From Amedibacterium intestinale (GTDB lineage Bacteria; Bacillota_I; Bacilli_A; Erysipelotrichales; Erysipelotrichaceae): a stretch of 64,000 bases of DNA. Of this stretch, positions 25,424 to 33,326 are shown piece after piece. The DNA lies in contig NZ_AP019711.1 of NCBI RefSeq assembly GCF_010537335.1, positions 186,001 through 250,000 of the forward strand. Direction: 5' to 3'. The notes beneath the pieces were generated by a model. The model saw nothing but the letters and a program-made list of their open reading frames with translations. It made no database searches and was not told the DNA's origin. Both the position numbers and the translations under genes were made by a program. Every line of letters starts with the position of its first letter. Position 1 is the first letter of the stretch.

Positions 25424-26119
25424 ATGTGTACAAGATTTGTTTACAATGGTATAGATAAAATTGTTGGTTTTAATTTTGATATTGACCTTTCTGTATGGGA
25501 TCATACTGTAATTACCGAAGAAAATAGATTTTATATTGGTATTAAAATGCCTGACGGTCTGTATCATTCATTTCATGGGATAAATAAAAATGGTAATGTA
25601 GGAACACTTCTTTATGTTCATGGTAATGAAAATGCAAGGTATATAGAAAGCGAGGATTGTATTACAATATCTGAATTAACAGAAAAATTCATTAAGGCAG
25701 AGATTTCTTTTGATAAAGCCTTGGACATTGTTAAAAAGAAAAAAATTATTTATGCACCAGATGCTACTATGCAAGCTATGCTTTCTGATAAAAAAGGACG
25801 AGTTTTAATTATTGAACCTGGAATTGGGTATAGATATGAACAAGAAAATTTTTCACTTATTACAAATTATTCTATTCTAAAACCAGATATAACAAAGCCG
25901 TACATTGTTTCTGGGGATACAAGATACGAAGTGGCTAAAGAGTTATTGGCAGGATATGATAAAGATTTTTCAGTAAATGACGCATTTAAAGTATTAAAAT
26001 CTGTTTCTCAAAAAGACTTGTGGGCAACTAGGGTTTCATTTGTATATTCTACAGAAAAAAATAAAGTTTATTATGTCTTGAACAATGATTTTAGTAATGT
26101 ATTTGAATTTCAGTTTTAA
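25424..26119 (+). CDS. Ntn-type linear amide C-N hydrolase (choloylglycine hydrolase/penicillin acylase-like)
   Basis: A 231-residue protein beginning Met-Cys-Thr-Arg-Phe: removal of Met would expose Cys2 as the N-terminal nucleophile, as in bile-salt hydrolases, penicillin V acylases and related amidases. The GFNFDID segment (Asp19), the LITNYSIL block (conserved Asn) and WATRVSFVYS (conserved Arg) fit the family pattern, but it is about 90 residues shorter than bile-salt hydrolases and lacks the Arg of their GRNMD motif. Start at 25424 with GAGGAGTG. Substrate candidates are N-acyl amides, penicillins or acyl-homoserine lactones; none can be preferred. Control by the divergent TetR protein is likely. 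Confidence 0.68.
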   Translation: MCTRFVYNGIDKIVGFNFDIDLSVWDHTVITEENRFYIGIKMPDGLYHSFHGINKNGNVGTLLYVHGNENARYIESEDCITISELTEKFIKAEISFDKALDIVKKKKIIYAPDATMQAMLSDKKGRVLIIEPGIGYRYEQENFSLITNYSILKPDITKPYIVSGDTRYEVAKELLAGYDKDFSVNDAFKVLKSVSQKDLWATRVSFVYSTEKNKVYYVLNNDFSNVFEFQF

Positions 26120-26164
26120 TACTAATGAATTTATAAATTTGCAATTATGATAAGAAAGGTTATT

Positions 26165-26389
26165 ATGATAGGACTAAAAAAGCGAGATATAAAAAAAGCG
26201 TTGAAAGCTGGTGCAAAAGCTGGCGGTGTATCATTGGCTGATGTTCGGGCAGATATTGAAGCGACGATTGATGAAGCTATGAATAGCACCGCCCCAGAAG
26301 TGCAGGCAAATTTCAAAAAATATTTTGGTAATAAACGCCCTACCCCAGAAGAATATATTTACAAGATTACCAAAAAGACAAAGATTTGA
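26165..26389 (+). CDS. Small protein resembling the Spo0A C-terminal DNA-binding domain (copy 1)
   Basis: A 74-residue basic protein, [18 protein letters not shown] at the start and [16 protein letters not shown] at the end. The order of a [13 protein letters not shown] helix, a short Phe-Gly turn and a P-T-P/N-x-E-F/Y-I tail follows the last third of Spo0A (recognition helix and C-terminal helix) without the receiver domain. The ATG at 26165 has AAAGG upstream; an ATG 18 bp earlier lacks a site. A copy about 88% identical in DNA lies at 42086-42310. It could bind DNA at Spo0A-like sites or bind Spo0A itself; both are inference. Confidence 0.62.
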   Translation: MIGLKKRDIKKALKAGAKAGGVSLADVRADIEATIDEAMNSTAPEVQANFKKYFGNKRPTPEEYIYKITKKTKI

Positions 26390-26390
26390 A

Positions 26391-26435
26391 AAAAGGCTTG
26401 CTCCATACATAGTGTATGATCTGCAAGCCTTAATC
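26391..26435. terminator. Bidirectional terminator with nested stem
   Basis: AAGGCTTGC (26393-26401) / GCAAGCCTT (26423-26431) with an inner ATACA / TGTAT stem, between the Spo0A-like gene and the convergent kinase gene. Confidence 0.85.
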
Positions 26436-27727
26436 TATTTCAGAGGAAATTTAACAGTAAAAGTAGCACCTCCACCAGCAGTATCATTGATAATGATAAT
26501 ACCGTTCAGCATTTGAGTTAATTCTTTGGCGATACTTAGTCCCAGTCCAAAATTCGATTTGTTCGTATGGGACTTGTCGCCACTATAAAATCGGTCAAAG
26601 ATATACTGCTTATCTTCATCAGAAATGCCTTGCCCGTGGTCTACCACAGAAAAAGCAATATTTTTTTCGGTGGCGATTACTTCTATCTCTATTAAAGAAT
26701 TATTCTTGGAATGTTGAATGGCATTATCCATAAAGACACACAAGATTTGAAATAATCGGTCTTTGTCGGTAAACATAGCAGGATAACTTTCCTCGGATAA
26801 ATGCAGTTTTAGTTCTAAATTCTGCTTCATGCAGACGGGTTCGTAGGTTTCATATAACGTAATGAGCAAGGTATCTACATTGATTGTGCTTTTATGCAAT
26901 GTCCATGTTTTAGCGTCGGAAGAAGCCAAAAGCAACATATCTTTGACTAAACGGGATAACCGCATACATTCAAAATCTATGGTCTGTACGGCTTGCTTTG
27001 CCTGCTCGTTTAAGGAAACATTATCAAGAAGCATATCCGTGTTGGAAATCATAACAGCAAGTGGAGATTTTAATTCATGGGACGCTGTTGCAACAAAATC
27101 TTTTTGGCTTTGCAGTATTCGTTCCGTTGGAGCAAACGACTTTTTCAGCAGATAACGGGTCAGCACGATAACAACGATACAAGCCAAAAACCAGATAAGA
27201 AGATATATAGGCAATGTTTTTTGTAAAATATCCGTCAAACTGGCTGTCTGATAAAGAAAGGTTGCATGATACACGGTATCATTTGCTGTCCTAATTGTAG
27301 CAGGAATAACAAAATAAGTATCGTGATGTGTTCCTCTTATTTCCAGAAAACCGCCTTGTGAAGTTGTGCTGTTTTCTATTTGTGATAATGGTTGTGTAGA
27401 AATCTGCTTTTCTACATCATGCAACAGATTGTCCGCAGAAGTTGGAAATGGGAAATCACTCTGATAAATGGTATTCCCCCTTGTATCAGTAATTAAAGAA
27501 AAAATATGATAACTCTCTTCGTAGGTTTTGAGTGCTTTGTCCATATCCGAAGAAGCACTTTCCACTTGATAAATCAGCAAGGTTGTCAATCTCTGAAATA
27601 AGGTGCTTTCGTTGATTTTCTCTGTATGAACTGTGTTCGCAACGACAAAGGAAATCACAAGGGTAATAATCAGCATAACAGAACTTGCAAACAGAATATG
27701 AAGTTTTCGGTATAAGTTATTTAACAT
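26435..27727 (-). CDS. Sensor histidine kinase (module 1)
   Basis: A 430-residue membrane kinase. Helices at about 12-31 and 172-190 flank an extracellular sensor of 140 residues. The H-box is ASHELKSPLAV (His217), the N-box MDNAIQHSKNN, and the G-boxes DHGQGISD and NFGLGLSIAKEL. The gene overlaps its response regulator by 7 bp. The large extracellular sensor differs from the loop-less Bce-type kinases, so it probably detects its signal directly. Divergence from a lipoprotein/ABC operon suggests it controls that operon. Confidence 0.93.
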   Translation of the reverse strand: MLNNLYRKLHILFASSVMLIITLVISFVVANTVHTEKINESTLFQRLTTLLIYQVESASSDMDKALKTYEESYHIFSLITDTRGNTIYQSDFPFPTSADNLLHDVEKQISTQPLSQIENSTTSQGGFLEIRGTHHDTYFVIPATIRTANDTVYHATFLYQTASLTDILQKTLPIYLLIWFLACIVVIVLTRYLLKKSFAPTERILQSQKDFVATASHELKSPLAVMISNTDMLLDNVSLNEQAKQAVQTIDFECMRLSRLVKDMLLLASSDAKTWTLHKSTINVDTLLITLYETYEPVCMKQNLELKLHLSEESYPAMFTDKDRLFQILCVFMDNAIQHSKNNSLIEIEVIATEKNIAFSVVDHGQGISDEDKQYIFDRFYSGDKSHTNKSNFGLGLSIAKELTQMLNGIIIINDTAGGGATFTVKFPLK

Positions 27728-28407
27728 GTTTCTTTCTCCAGTTTGTACCCTGCACCGTAGACCGTTGTTATTTTACAGGAACTTTTTAATTCTTTTAGGC
27801 GTTTTCGCAGAAAAGAAATGTAACTGTCTACATTGCCAGTTTCTACCTCGGAAGAACTGCCCCAGATTTTAAGGATTAGCTGTTCACGGGAAAATAGTGT
27901 TTCTGGGTTCTGCATAAATACAAAAGTCAACTCGGTTTCTTTTGAAGTTAATAAAAGAGAATTGACGGGTGTAGATAAGGTTCGGCTGTCTTTATCGAAA
28001 GTTAAATCTCCATATTCTAATTTGGAAGATAACTGGATATTGGCAGGGCGTCTTGTTAATGCCCGAACTCTTGCAAGCAATTCTTTGATATGAAATGGCT
28101 TTACTAAGTAATCATCAGCACCGCCGTCTAAACCCTCCACCCGATTGTCAAGGGTACTCATGGCAGTAATGATAAGGATAGGAATAGATATTCCTTTTCT
28201 ACGCATAGATTTTATGATTGTTAAGCCGTCAATAATCGGTAGCATACGGTCTACAATGGCGAGGTCATAAGCATAGTCTGTATTTAAAGCGTACAGCATA
28301 GCGGTTTCCCCGTCATTGCAACAATCAACCATATAGTTTTCTTTTTCGAGAGAAATTTTTATATTTTTACATAACTCTAAATCATCTTCCAGAAGAAGTA
28401 TTTTCAT
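27721..28407 (-). CDS. OmpR/PhoB-family response regulator (module 1)
   Basis: A 228-residue regulator with a receiver domain (acidic pocket EDD at 7-9, phosphorylated Asp53 in VDRMLP, Lys in LVKPFH) and a C-terminal winged-helix DNA-binding domain ending in VYGAGYKLE. Translationally coupled to the kinase. An 18-bp inverted repeat in the divergent promoter region (28461-28514) is the best candidate for its binding site. Confidence 0.93.
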   Translation of the reverse strand: MKILLLEDDLELCKNIKISLEKENYMVDCCNDGETAMLYALNTDYAYDLAIVDRMLPIIDGLTIIKSMRRKGISIPILIITAMSTLDNRVEGLDGGADDYLVKPFHIKELLARVRALTRRPANIQLSSKLEYGDLTFDKDSRTLSTPVNSLLLTSKETELTFVFMQNPETLFSREQLILKIWGSSSEVETGNVDSYISFLRKRLKELKSSCKITTVYGAGYKLEKETC

Positions 28408-28460
28408 AATGTATCAATCCTTTTCTATATAAATTATAGACAGTATAACAGAAAAGTCTG

Positions 28461-28514
28461 TAAAAATCCTCTAAAAAATGATGATGATTTTCTTACTTTT
28501 TTACAGGATTTTTA
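28461..28514. promoter_or_regulatory. Divergent control region with 18-bp inverted repeat
   Basis: TAAAAATCCTCTAAAAAA (28461-28478) is repeated in inverted orientation, with one mismatch, at 28497-28514, separated by 18 bp. It lies between the response regulator and the lipoprotein/ABC operon and probably binds the module-1 response regulator. Each arm itself contains two TAAAAA-type half sites. Confidence 0.65.
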
Positions 28515-28569
28515 GAATGGTTTGCTTTTACAATAGGGGCATATCGAACAAGAAAGGTGGAATACAAAA

Positions 28570-29067
28570 ATGAAAAAAACAAACATCAGTAAATTTGTAG
28601 CAGTTGGATTATGTATCTGTGCATTGACGGGGTGTGGTGCAAGTCCAGATGAGAAACCAGATACGTCTAATCCTATTGTCAATTCTAATACGAATGAAGA
28701 AAATGCAAATGGTTCTTCAGAAAATAAAGGAAACGACATATTAGAGTCTGCTAATTTGATAGGAAGTGTTTTGGAATTTACAGACAATGGTTGTTCCGTA
28801 AGTCAAGCAAAAGAAACTGAGGGTGGAGCTAGCCTGCAAATCGAAGCGTCGGGATTGGAAAATAAAGACAATGCTGTTTCTGTAACCTATAACCCAGATT
28901 GTGAATTTGTTGTTGCGACACTAAATAAACAGTTGGGTTCTGTTACGAATATAACAACGGGGTCTATATCCGATGTAAAGAAACAATCAAATGTATATCT
29001 CTATGGAGAATTTTCAGACACACTTCATTTCAATGCAACAAAGGTTGTCATAGCCCGTTGGGAATAG
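28570..29067 (+). CDS. Lipoprotein of ABC transporter module 1
   Basis: A 165-residue exported lipoprotein. The signal peptide ends in the lipobox LTGC (Cys22). An Asn/Ser/Glu-rich linker (about 25-60) leads to a small beta-rich domain (about 65-165). No family is recognised. It begins an operon with two FtsX-like permeases and an ATPase, so it may sequester or present the peptide substrate at the membrane surface. Confidence 0.8.
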   Translation: MKKTNISKFVAVGLCICALTGCGASPDEKPDTSNPIVNSNTNEENANGSSENKGNDILESANLIGSVLEFTDNGCSVSQAKETEGGASLQIEASGLENKDNAVSVTYNPDCEFVVATLNKQLGSVTNITTGSISDVKKQSNVYLYGEFSDTLHFNATKVVIARWE

Positions 29068-29078
29068 AGGTGTGAAGT

Positions 29079-30302
29079 ATGAAGTTTTATCAACTTGGTT
29101 TTCGCTATTTACAGCGAAAAAAAGGAAAAACCATTCTTCTGTTGATTGTTTTGATACTTGTAAACAGTATGATTTTAGGTACAAGCATGATTTTAAGGAC
29201 TACAAATGAGTCCAAACAAGCCATGCAGGAAAAGACAAACTCTAAGATTGTGGCTGAAATTACAAGTAAGGACAGCAAGATAACAGAGAATGAAGTAAAC
29301 AAGATTGAAACGCTGGAAGATGTTTCGTCTATCAACCGTATCGGCAGACAAGAGGTATTTCCGAATGATTTTGCTCCCGTTACGCTCAATACTTCTACGA
29401 ATGAGGAAAATTTGAAAATAGCGTTGCTCTCCTATGATGATTTGGAAAAGGACAGCCCTTTTTCAGAAATGCAGTACCGCTTATCTTCTGGCGATTATAT
29501 CAAACACGAGAAAAAAGGTGCTGTTATCAATGCGAACCTTGCAAATCAAAATGAGCTAAAAGTTGGAGATACGATTGAATTAAGTACAGAAAACGGAACA
29601 AAAGTATCTGTTCAAATTATTGGAATTTTCATGTCCGCAGGAAATGTGGAAAAAGACCAGCCAACAGAAACTACCGCAGTCAATCGAATAGAAAATCAAG
29701 TCTTTATTGACAACAGCACTTATAAAGAATTGTTCAAAGAAGCTGAATTTGAAAAACTCTGCGTTTATTCAAAAAGACCAGAAAAATTAGATGTGCTGGA
29801 AACCAGCTTGCAAAAAATATTCGGAAATGATGTAGAACTTAGCACTTCCGATACCCTTTATCAACAGATGTCTGCTCCATTAGAGCAAATCAGTAAGGTG
29901 GCAAATCTTATGCTGGTACTTACATTGGTAACTGGTACTGTTGTTGTTTCCCTGCTGTTATGTATGTGGATGCGGACAAGGCAAAAAGAGGTGGCAATCT
30001 TTATGAGCCTCGGCAAGACAAAAAGTGAAATTTTCCTGCAAACTTTATTAGAAGCAGGCAGTGTATTTACACTTTCGGTTTTAGGAGCAACAGCCATTGG
30101 TAAATTGTTCTCGGGCGTTTTGCAAAATGTCATTACTGGTTCAGAAACAGTAACAGAAAATCTGAAAGTGGTGTTGCAGATACAAGATATTGGAATGTTG
30201 TTCCTTTTAGGTGGTGCAGTTATTCTGGTGGCATTGTGCTGTTCCATTCTTCCGATATTACGAGCAAACCCAAAAGATATATTAGCGAAAATGGAGGGAT
30301 AG
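29079..30302 (+). CDS. FtsX/MacB-type ABC transporter permease (module 1, first)
   Basis: A 407-residue type VII ABC permease: one N-terminal helix (about 18-38), a large extracytoplasmic MacB-PCD-like domain (about 40-270) and three C-terminal helices (about 275-300, 325-345, 370-392), ending in the typical RANPKDILAKMEG. Such permeases do mechanotransmission rather than classical import or export, often against antimicrobial peptides. Twelve bases separate it from the lipoprotein gene. Confidence 0.9.
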   Translation: MKFYQLGFRYLQRKKGKTILLLIVLILVNSMILGTSMILRTTNESKQAMQEKTNSKIVAEITSKDSKITENEVNKIETLEDVSSINRIGRQEVFPNDFAPVTLNTSTNEENLKIALLSYDDLEKDSPFSEMQYRLSSGDYIKHEKKGAVINANLANQNELKVGDTIELSTENGTKVSVQIIGIFMSAGNVEKDQPTETTAVNRIENQVFIDNSTYKELFKEAEFEKLCVYSKRPEKLDVLETSLQKIFGNDVELSTSDTLYQQMSAPLEQISKVANLMLVLTLVTGTVVVSLLLCMWMRTRQKEVAIFMSLGKTKSEIFLQTLLEAGSVFTLSVLGATAIGKLFSGVLQNVITGSETVTENLKVVLQIQDIGMLFLLGGAVILVALCCSILPILRANPKDILAKMEG

Positions 30303-30305
30303 TAC

Positions 30306-31751
30306 ATGAATTTTTTTGGATTGGCAAGGCGTTCTGTGTTCAGAAAGCCCATAAAAAGTATTCTCTTATTGTTGATTGTTTTTGCAATCAGTACCCTGCT
30401 TCTTGCAGGTGTGGCGAGCAAAAATGCCAGTATTGAGGTGCAGGACAAAACCAGACAAGCCATAGGTGCAGGCTTTCTTTTAGAAAGAAATGCAGAGTAC
30501 CGAACAAAACGAGTTCGTGAATACTCAGAAAAGATTGGTAATGATAAGGAAGGTAGTTTTGGTGGCTACCATCAGGAAAAAGAGATTATCAATGGTGTGG
30601 AGACTTGGTCAGGCTGGACAACAAATGAATTTGAAAGCTTAGATATAAAAGACATTGAGAAACTGGCAAAAACAAAAGGAATTGCTGATTACAATATTAC
30701 AACAGCAACAACTCCTGTAAACCCTGTAAATTTCAAAAGAATTGAAGATAAAGATGTAGACCAAAGTGTAGATGAGGGAGGTGTAAGCTTAATTGGAAAC
30801 AAAGATATGAAACTTGACAGAAATGTTTTATCTGGAAACCTGCATATCAAAGAGGGACGAATGATAACCCCAGAGGATAAAGATATGTGTGTCATTTCAG
30901 AGGAACTTGCAAAGCAAAATAATCTGAAAATCGGCGATAAGATTTCTTTTAATGATTACCACGATACTGTAAATTCAAAGGTATCAGAAGCTGAGATTGT
31001 TGGAATTTATCAAGTGGATCAAAAGATGTCCCCACTTATGCAGGGAGATACTTACCGTTCGGAAAATGTAATATTTACAGATTTGAGATTTCCAGAAAAG
31101 GCAGAGGGTGAAACAAGTCCATTATATGAAAGAGCCTATTTCAAAGTAGAAGATGTGGAAGCTTACGACGAAGTAAAAGAAAATCTGCAAAAAGTAGACA
31201 TCAACTGGGAGCAATATGATTTGATTGACAATAACGGAAATTCCGAAACCATGTCCTCAAACTTCAATGATTTAGCAAAAGTAAGCGAAATGATGATATT
31301 GGTAATCTCTGTTGCAAGTTTTGTTATCCTTGTTTTAGTATTTCTGTTCTGGCTGAAAAATCGAGTGCAGGAAGTCGGTATTTTCTTATCTCTCGGTGTT
31401 CCGAAATTTAGAATTATCGGACAAATTTGGAGCGAAGCGATTATGATTACTGTTCTTTCCCTTATGTTATCCTTTGCTGTCGCTCCTGCTGTTTCCAAAG
31501 TAACGGCAAATTATCTGGTATCACAGCAGGTTCAGCAAATGCAAGAGGAAGAAAAGAATAATGAGGGAAAAGTATCCACAGAATACGTTGCACCAAAGCA
31601 GGACGTGCAGAGTATCAGCGTAGAGGTTACACCAGAAATGTATCTGTTGGACGGTGTAAGTGTTCTTGTGTTGATAACGGCTTCTGTTCTGGTATCTGGA
31701 ATTGTAATACTAAAGAGAAACCCGAAAGATATTTTATCGGAAATGAGTTAG
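30306..31751 (+). CDS. FtsX/MacB-type ABC transporter permease (module 1, second)
   Basis: A 481-residue second permease with the same topology: helix at about 15-36, extracytoplasmic domain (about 40-335), helices near 340-362, 385-410 and 450-472, and the terminal LKRNPKDILSEMS. A charged Gln/Glu-rich insertion lies between the last two helices. It would pair with the first permease and the ATPase to form a heteromeric transporter. Only 3 bp separate it from the preceding gene. Confidence 0.9.
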   Translation: MNFFGLARRSVFRKPIKSILLLLIVFAISTLLLAGVASKNASIEVQDKTRQAIGAGFLLERNAEYRTKRVREYSEKIGNDKEGSFGGYHQEKEIINGVETWSGWTTNEFESLDIKDIEKLAKTKGIADYNITTATTPVNPVNFKRIEDKDVDQSVDEGGVSLIGNKDMKLDRNVLSGNLHIKEGRMITPEDKDMCVISEELAKQNNLKIGDKISFNDYHDTVNSKVSEAEIVGIYQVDQKMSPLMQGDTYRSENVIFTDLRFPEKAEGETSPLYERAYFKVEDVEAYDEVKENLQKVDINWEQYDLIDNNGNSETMSSNFNDLAKVSEMMILVISVASFVILVLVFLFWLKNRVQEVGIFLSLGVPKFRIIGQIWSEAIMITVLSLMLSFAVAPAVSKVTANYLVSQQVQQMQEEEKNNEGKVSTEYVAPKQDVQSISVEVTPEMYLLDGVSVLVLITASVLVSGIVILKRNPKDILSEMS

Positions 31752-31764
31752 GAGGACGACGAAA

Positions 31765-32400
31765 ATGTTAGAAGTAAAGAATGTAAGCTATGCTTACAAA
31801 ACAAAAAAAGATAAAACCATTTTGAATAATGTATCTGCTACTTTCGAGGAGGGTATCTTTTATACCATTATCGGTCCGAGTGGTGCAGGAAAAACAACAC
31901 TCTTATCGTTGTTAGCAGGCTTAGATACAGCAGTAAAAGGGACTGTCCTTTGCAATGGCGAGGATATTACAAAAAAAGGGCTGAATTACCACAGAAAGCA
32001 TAATATCTCATTGGTATTTCAAAATTATAATCTGATTGATTATTTGACAACGGTTGAAAATGTCAAATTAGGTGGTAGTGGAAATGCTGAAAAATTATTG
32101 GAAGAAGTCGGTATTGGAAAAGAATACTGGCAGAGAAATGTATTGCAACTATCTGGCGGACAGCAACAGCGTGTAGCGATTGCAAGAGCATTAGCCAGCG
32201 ACGCTCATGTACTTTTGGCAGATGAACCGACGGGAAATCTTGATGAAACTACCGCTGATGAAATCATTGCTTTGCTGAAAAAGACTGCACATGAATTAGG
32301 AAAATGTGTTGTTGTGGTTACACACAGTAAGCATTTGGCAGAAGAAGCCGACGAAATCTTAGAAATTAAAAACGGTGCAATTTCTTTTCTGTCTGAATAA
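31765..32400 (+). CDS. MacB/LolD-type ABC transporter ATP-binding protein (module 1)
   Basis: A 211-residue ATPase: Walker A GPSGAGKTTLL (about 36-46), Q-loop VFQNYNLIDY, signature LSGGQQQR, Walker B VLLADEPTGNLD and the H-loop VVTHSKH. The GNLD ending of Walker B is typical of the MacB/LolD/FtsE group that works with FtsX-like permeases. It is last in the operon and followed by a terminator. Confidence 0.94.
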   Translation: MLEVKNVSYAYKTKKDKTILNNVSATFEEGIFYTIIGPSGAGKTTLLSLLAGLDTAVKGTVLCNGEDITKKGLNYHRKHNISLVFQNYNLIDYLTTVENVKLGGSGNAEKLLEEVGIGKEYWQRNVLQLSGGQQQRVAIARALASDAHVLLADEPTGNLDETTADEIIALLKKTAHELGKCVVVVTHSKHLAEEADEILEIKNGAISFLSE

Positions 32401-32512
32401 ACAAGAATAGTGCCGTAAAGGAGCTGTCATTATGGAATATTTTAGATATACCTCGACACAATCAATTTGACCCTAACGGCATTGTTATAAGAACTAAATA
32501 CAATACAGTTTC

Positions 32513-32553
32513 AAAGGCTCGTACAGACTATATGTTTTGTGCGGGCTTTTTTG
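32513..32553 (+). terminator. Terminator of ABC module 1
   Basis: AAAGGCTCGTACA / TGTGCGGGCTTTTTT (G-U pairs included). The 257-bp gap from 32401 to 32657 otherwise holds a 12-codon ORF at 32432 with a ribosome site (probably a remnant) and the promoter of module 2. Confidence 0.78.
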
Positions 32554-32605
32554 TATCTGAAAGCTTTTTTGATTTTGAAATACTCTAAATTTATTTTCTG
32601 AACAA

Positions 32606-32639
32606 ATTTCATATTTATTCCACATTCATTTTGTATAAT
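32606..32639 (+). promoter_or_regulatory. Module 2 regulator promoter and putative operator
   Basis: The motif ATTTCATATTTATTCCACAT begins exactly 28 bp before TATAAT (32634-32639). The same motif, with the same 28-bp phasing, precedes the module-2 permease gene (34485). It is a likely binding site of the module-2 response regulator. Confidence 0.6.
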
Positions 32640-32657
32640 ATACGTTGAGGTGAGAAT

Positions 32658-33326
32658 ATGGCAAATTTATTAGTAGTTGAAGATGATTATGATACAAATG
32701 AAGCAATCAGCGAATATATGAAAATGGTCGGACATAGCACTCTATCTGCTTTTGACGGAGTGCAAGCAATAATTACGTTACAAGAAAATAATGTTGACCT
32801 AGTAATATTGGATATTATGCTACCTAAAAAAGACGGTATTAGTGTATTGAAAGAAATTCGGGAAAATAGCTCTATTCCCGTTCTTGTATTAACTGCAATC
32901 GAAAATGAACATACACAAGTTTCTTGTTTTGACGCAGAAGTAGACGACTATATTACAAAACCATTTTCTATGATTTTGCTTGAAAAAAGAGTAAAAGCGT
33001 TATTGCGTCGTAGTGGGAAAAATTGTGATGTGAAACAATTACAGATAAATGATATTGTGGTAGATTTTGCTGGATATACTGCAAAGAAAAAAGATAACGA
33101 GAAAATAGACCTTACTCCAAAAGAATTTGATTTGTTAAAATTGCTTGTAGAGCATAAAGGGCTTGTACTGACGAGAAATCAGATTATTGATGATTTATGG
33201 GGGTACGGCTATCCTATTGCAGACAGAATAATTGATACTTATATTAAGAACCTAAGAAAAAAACTTGATATAGATAATATTATTACTGTAAAGGGTGTAG
33301 GCTACAAATATGAGGAAATTATATGA
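32658..33326 (+). CDS. OmpR/PhoB-family response regulator (module 2)
   Basis: A 222-residue regulator: receiver domain with EDD (about 7-9), Asp in LVILDIMLPKKDG (about 53) and ITKPFS, then a winged helix ending GVGYKYEE. The ATG of the kinase overlaps its stop (ATGA). The operator motif before this gene and before the downstream permease suggests autoregulation. Confidence 0.93.
   Translation: MANLLVVEDDYDTNEAISEYMKMVGHSTLSAFDGVQAIITLQENNVDLVILDIMLPKKDGISVLKEIRENSSIPVLVLTAIENEHTQVSCFDAEVDDYITKPFSMILLEKRVKALLRRSGKNCDVKQLQINDIVVDFAGYTAKKKDNEKIDLTPKEFDLLKLLVEHKGLVLTRNQIIDDLWGYGYPIADRIIDTYIKNLRKKLDIDNIITVKGVGYKYEEII

Noticed and set aside
25424-26119. Calling the Ntn hydrolase a bile-salt hydrolase
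   Set aside because: Cys2 and the conserved Asn and Arg fit the fold, but the protein is about 90 residues too short and lacks the GRNMD Arg, so substrate cannot be claimed.
26435-32400. Module 1 as a BceAB/BceRS bacitracin system
   Set aside because: Bce permeases are single ten-helix proteins, and Bce kinases have almost no extracellular loop. Here two four-helix FtsX-like permeases, a lipoprotein and a kinase with a large sensor are present.
32432-32470. 12-codon ORF after ABC module 1
   Set aside because: It has a ribosome site but ends after 12 codons before the terminator; most likely a broken remnant, not a gene.
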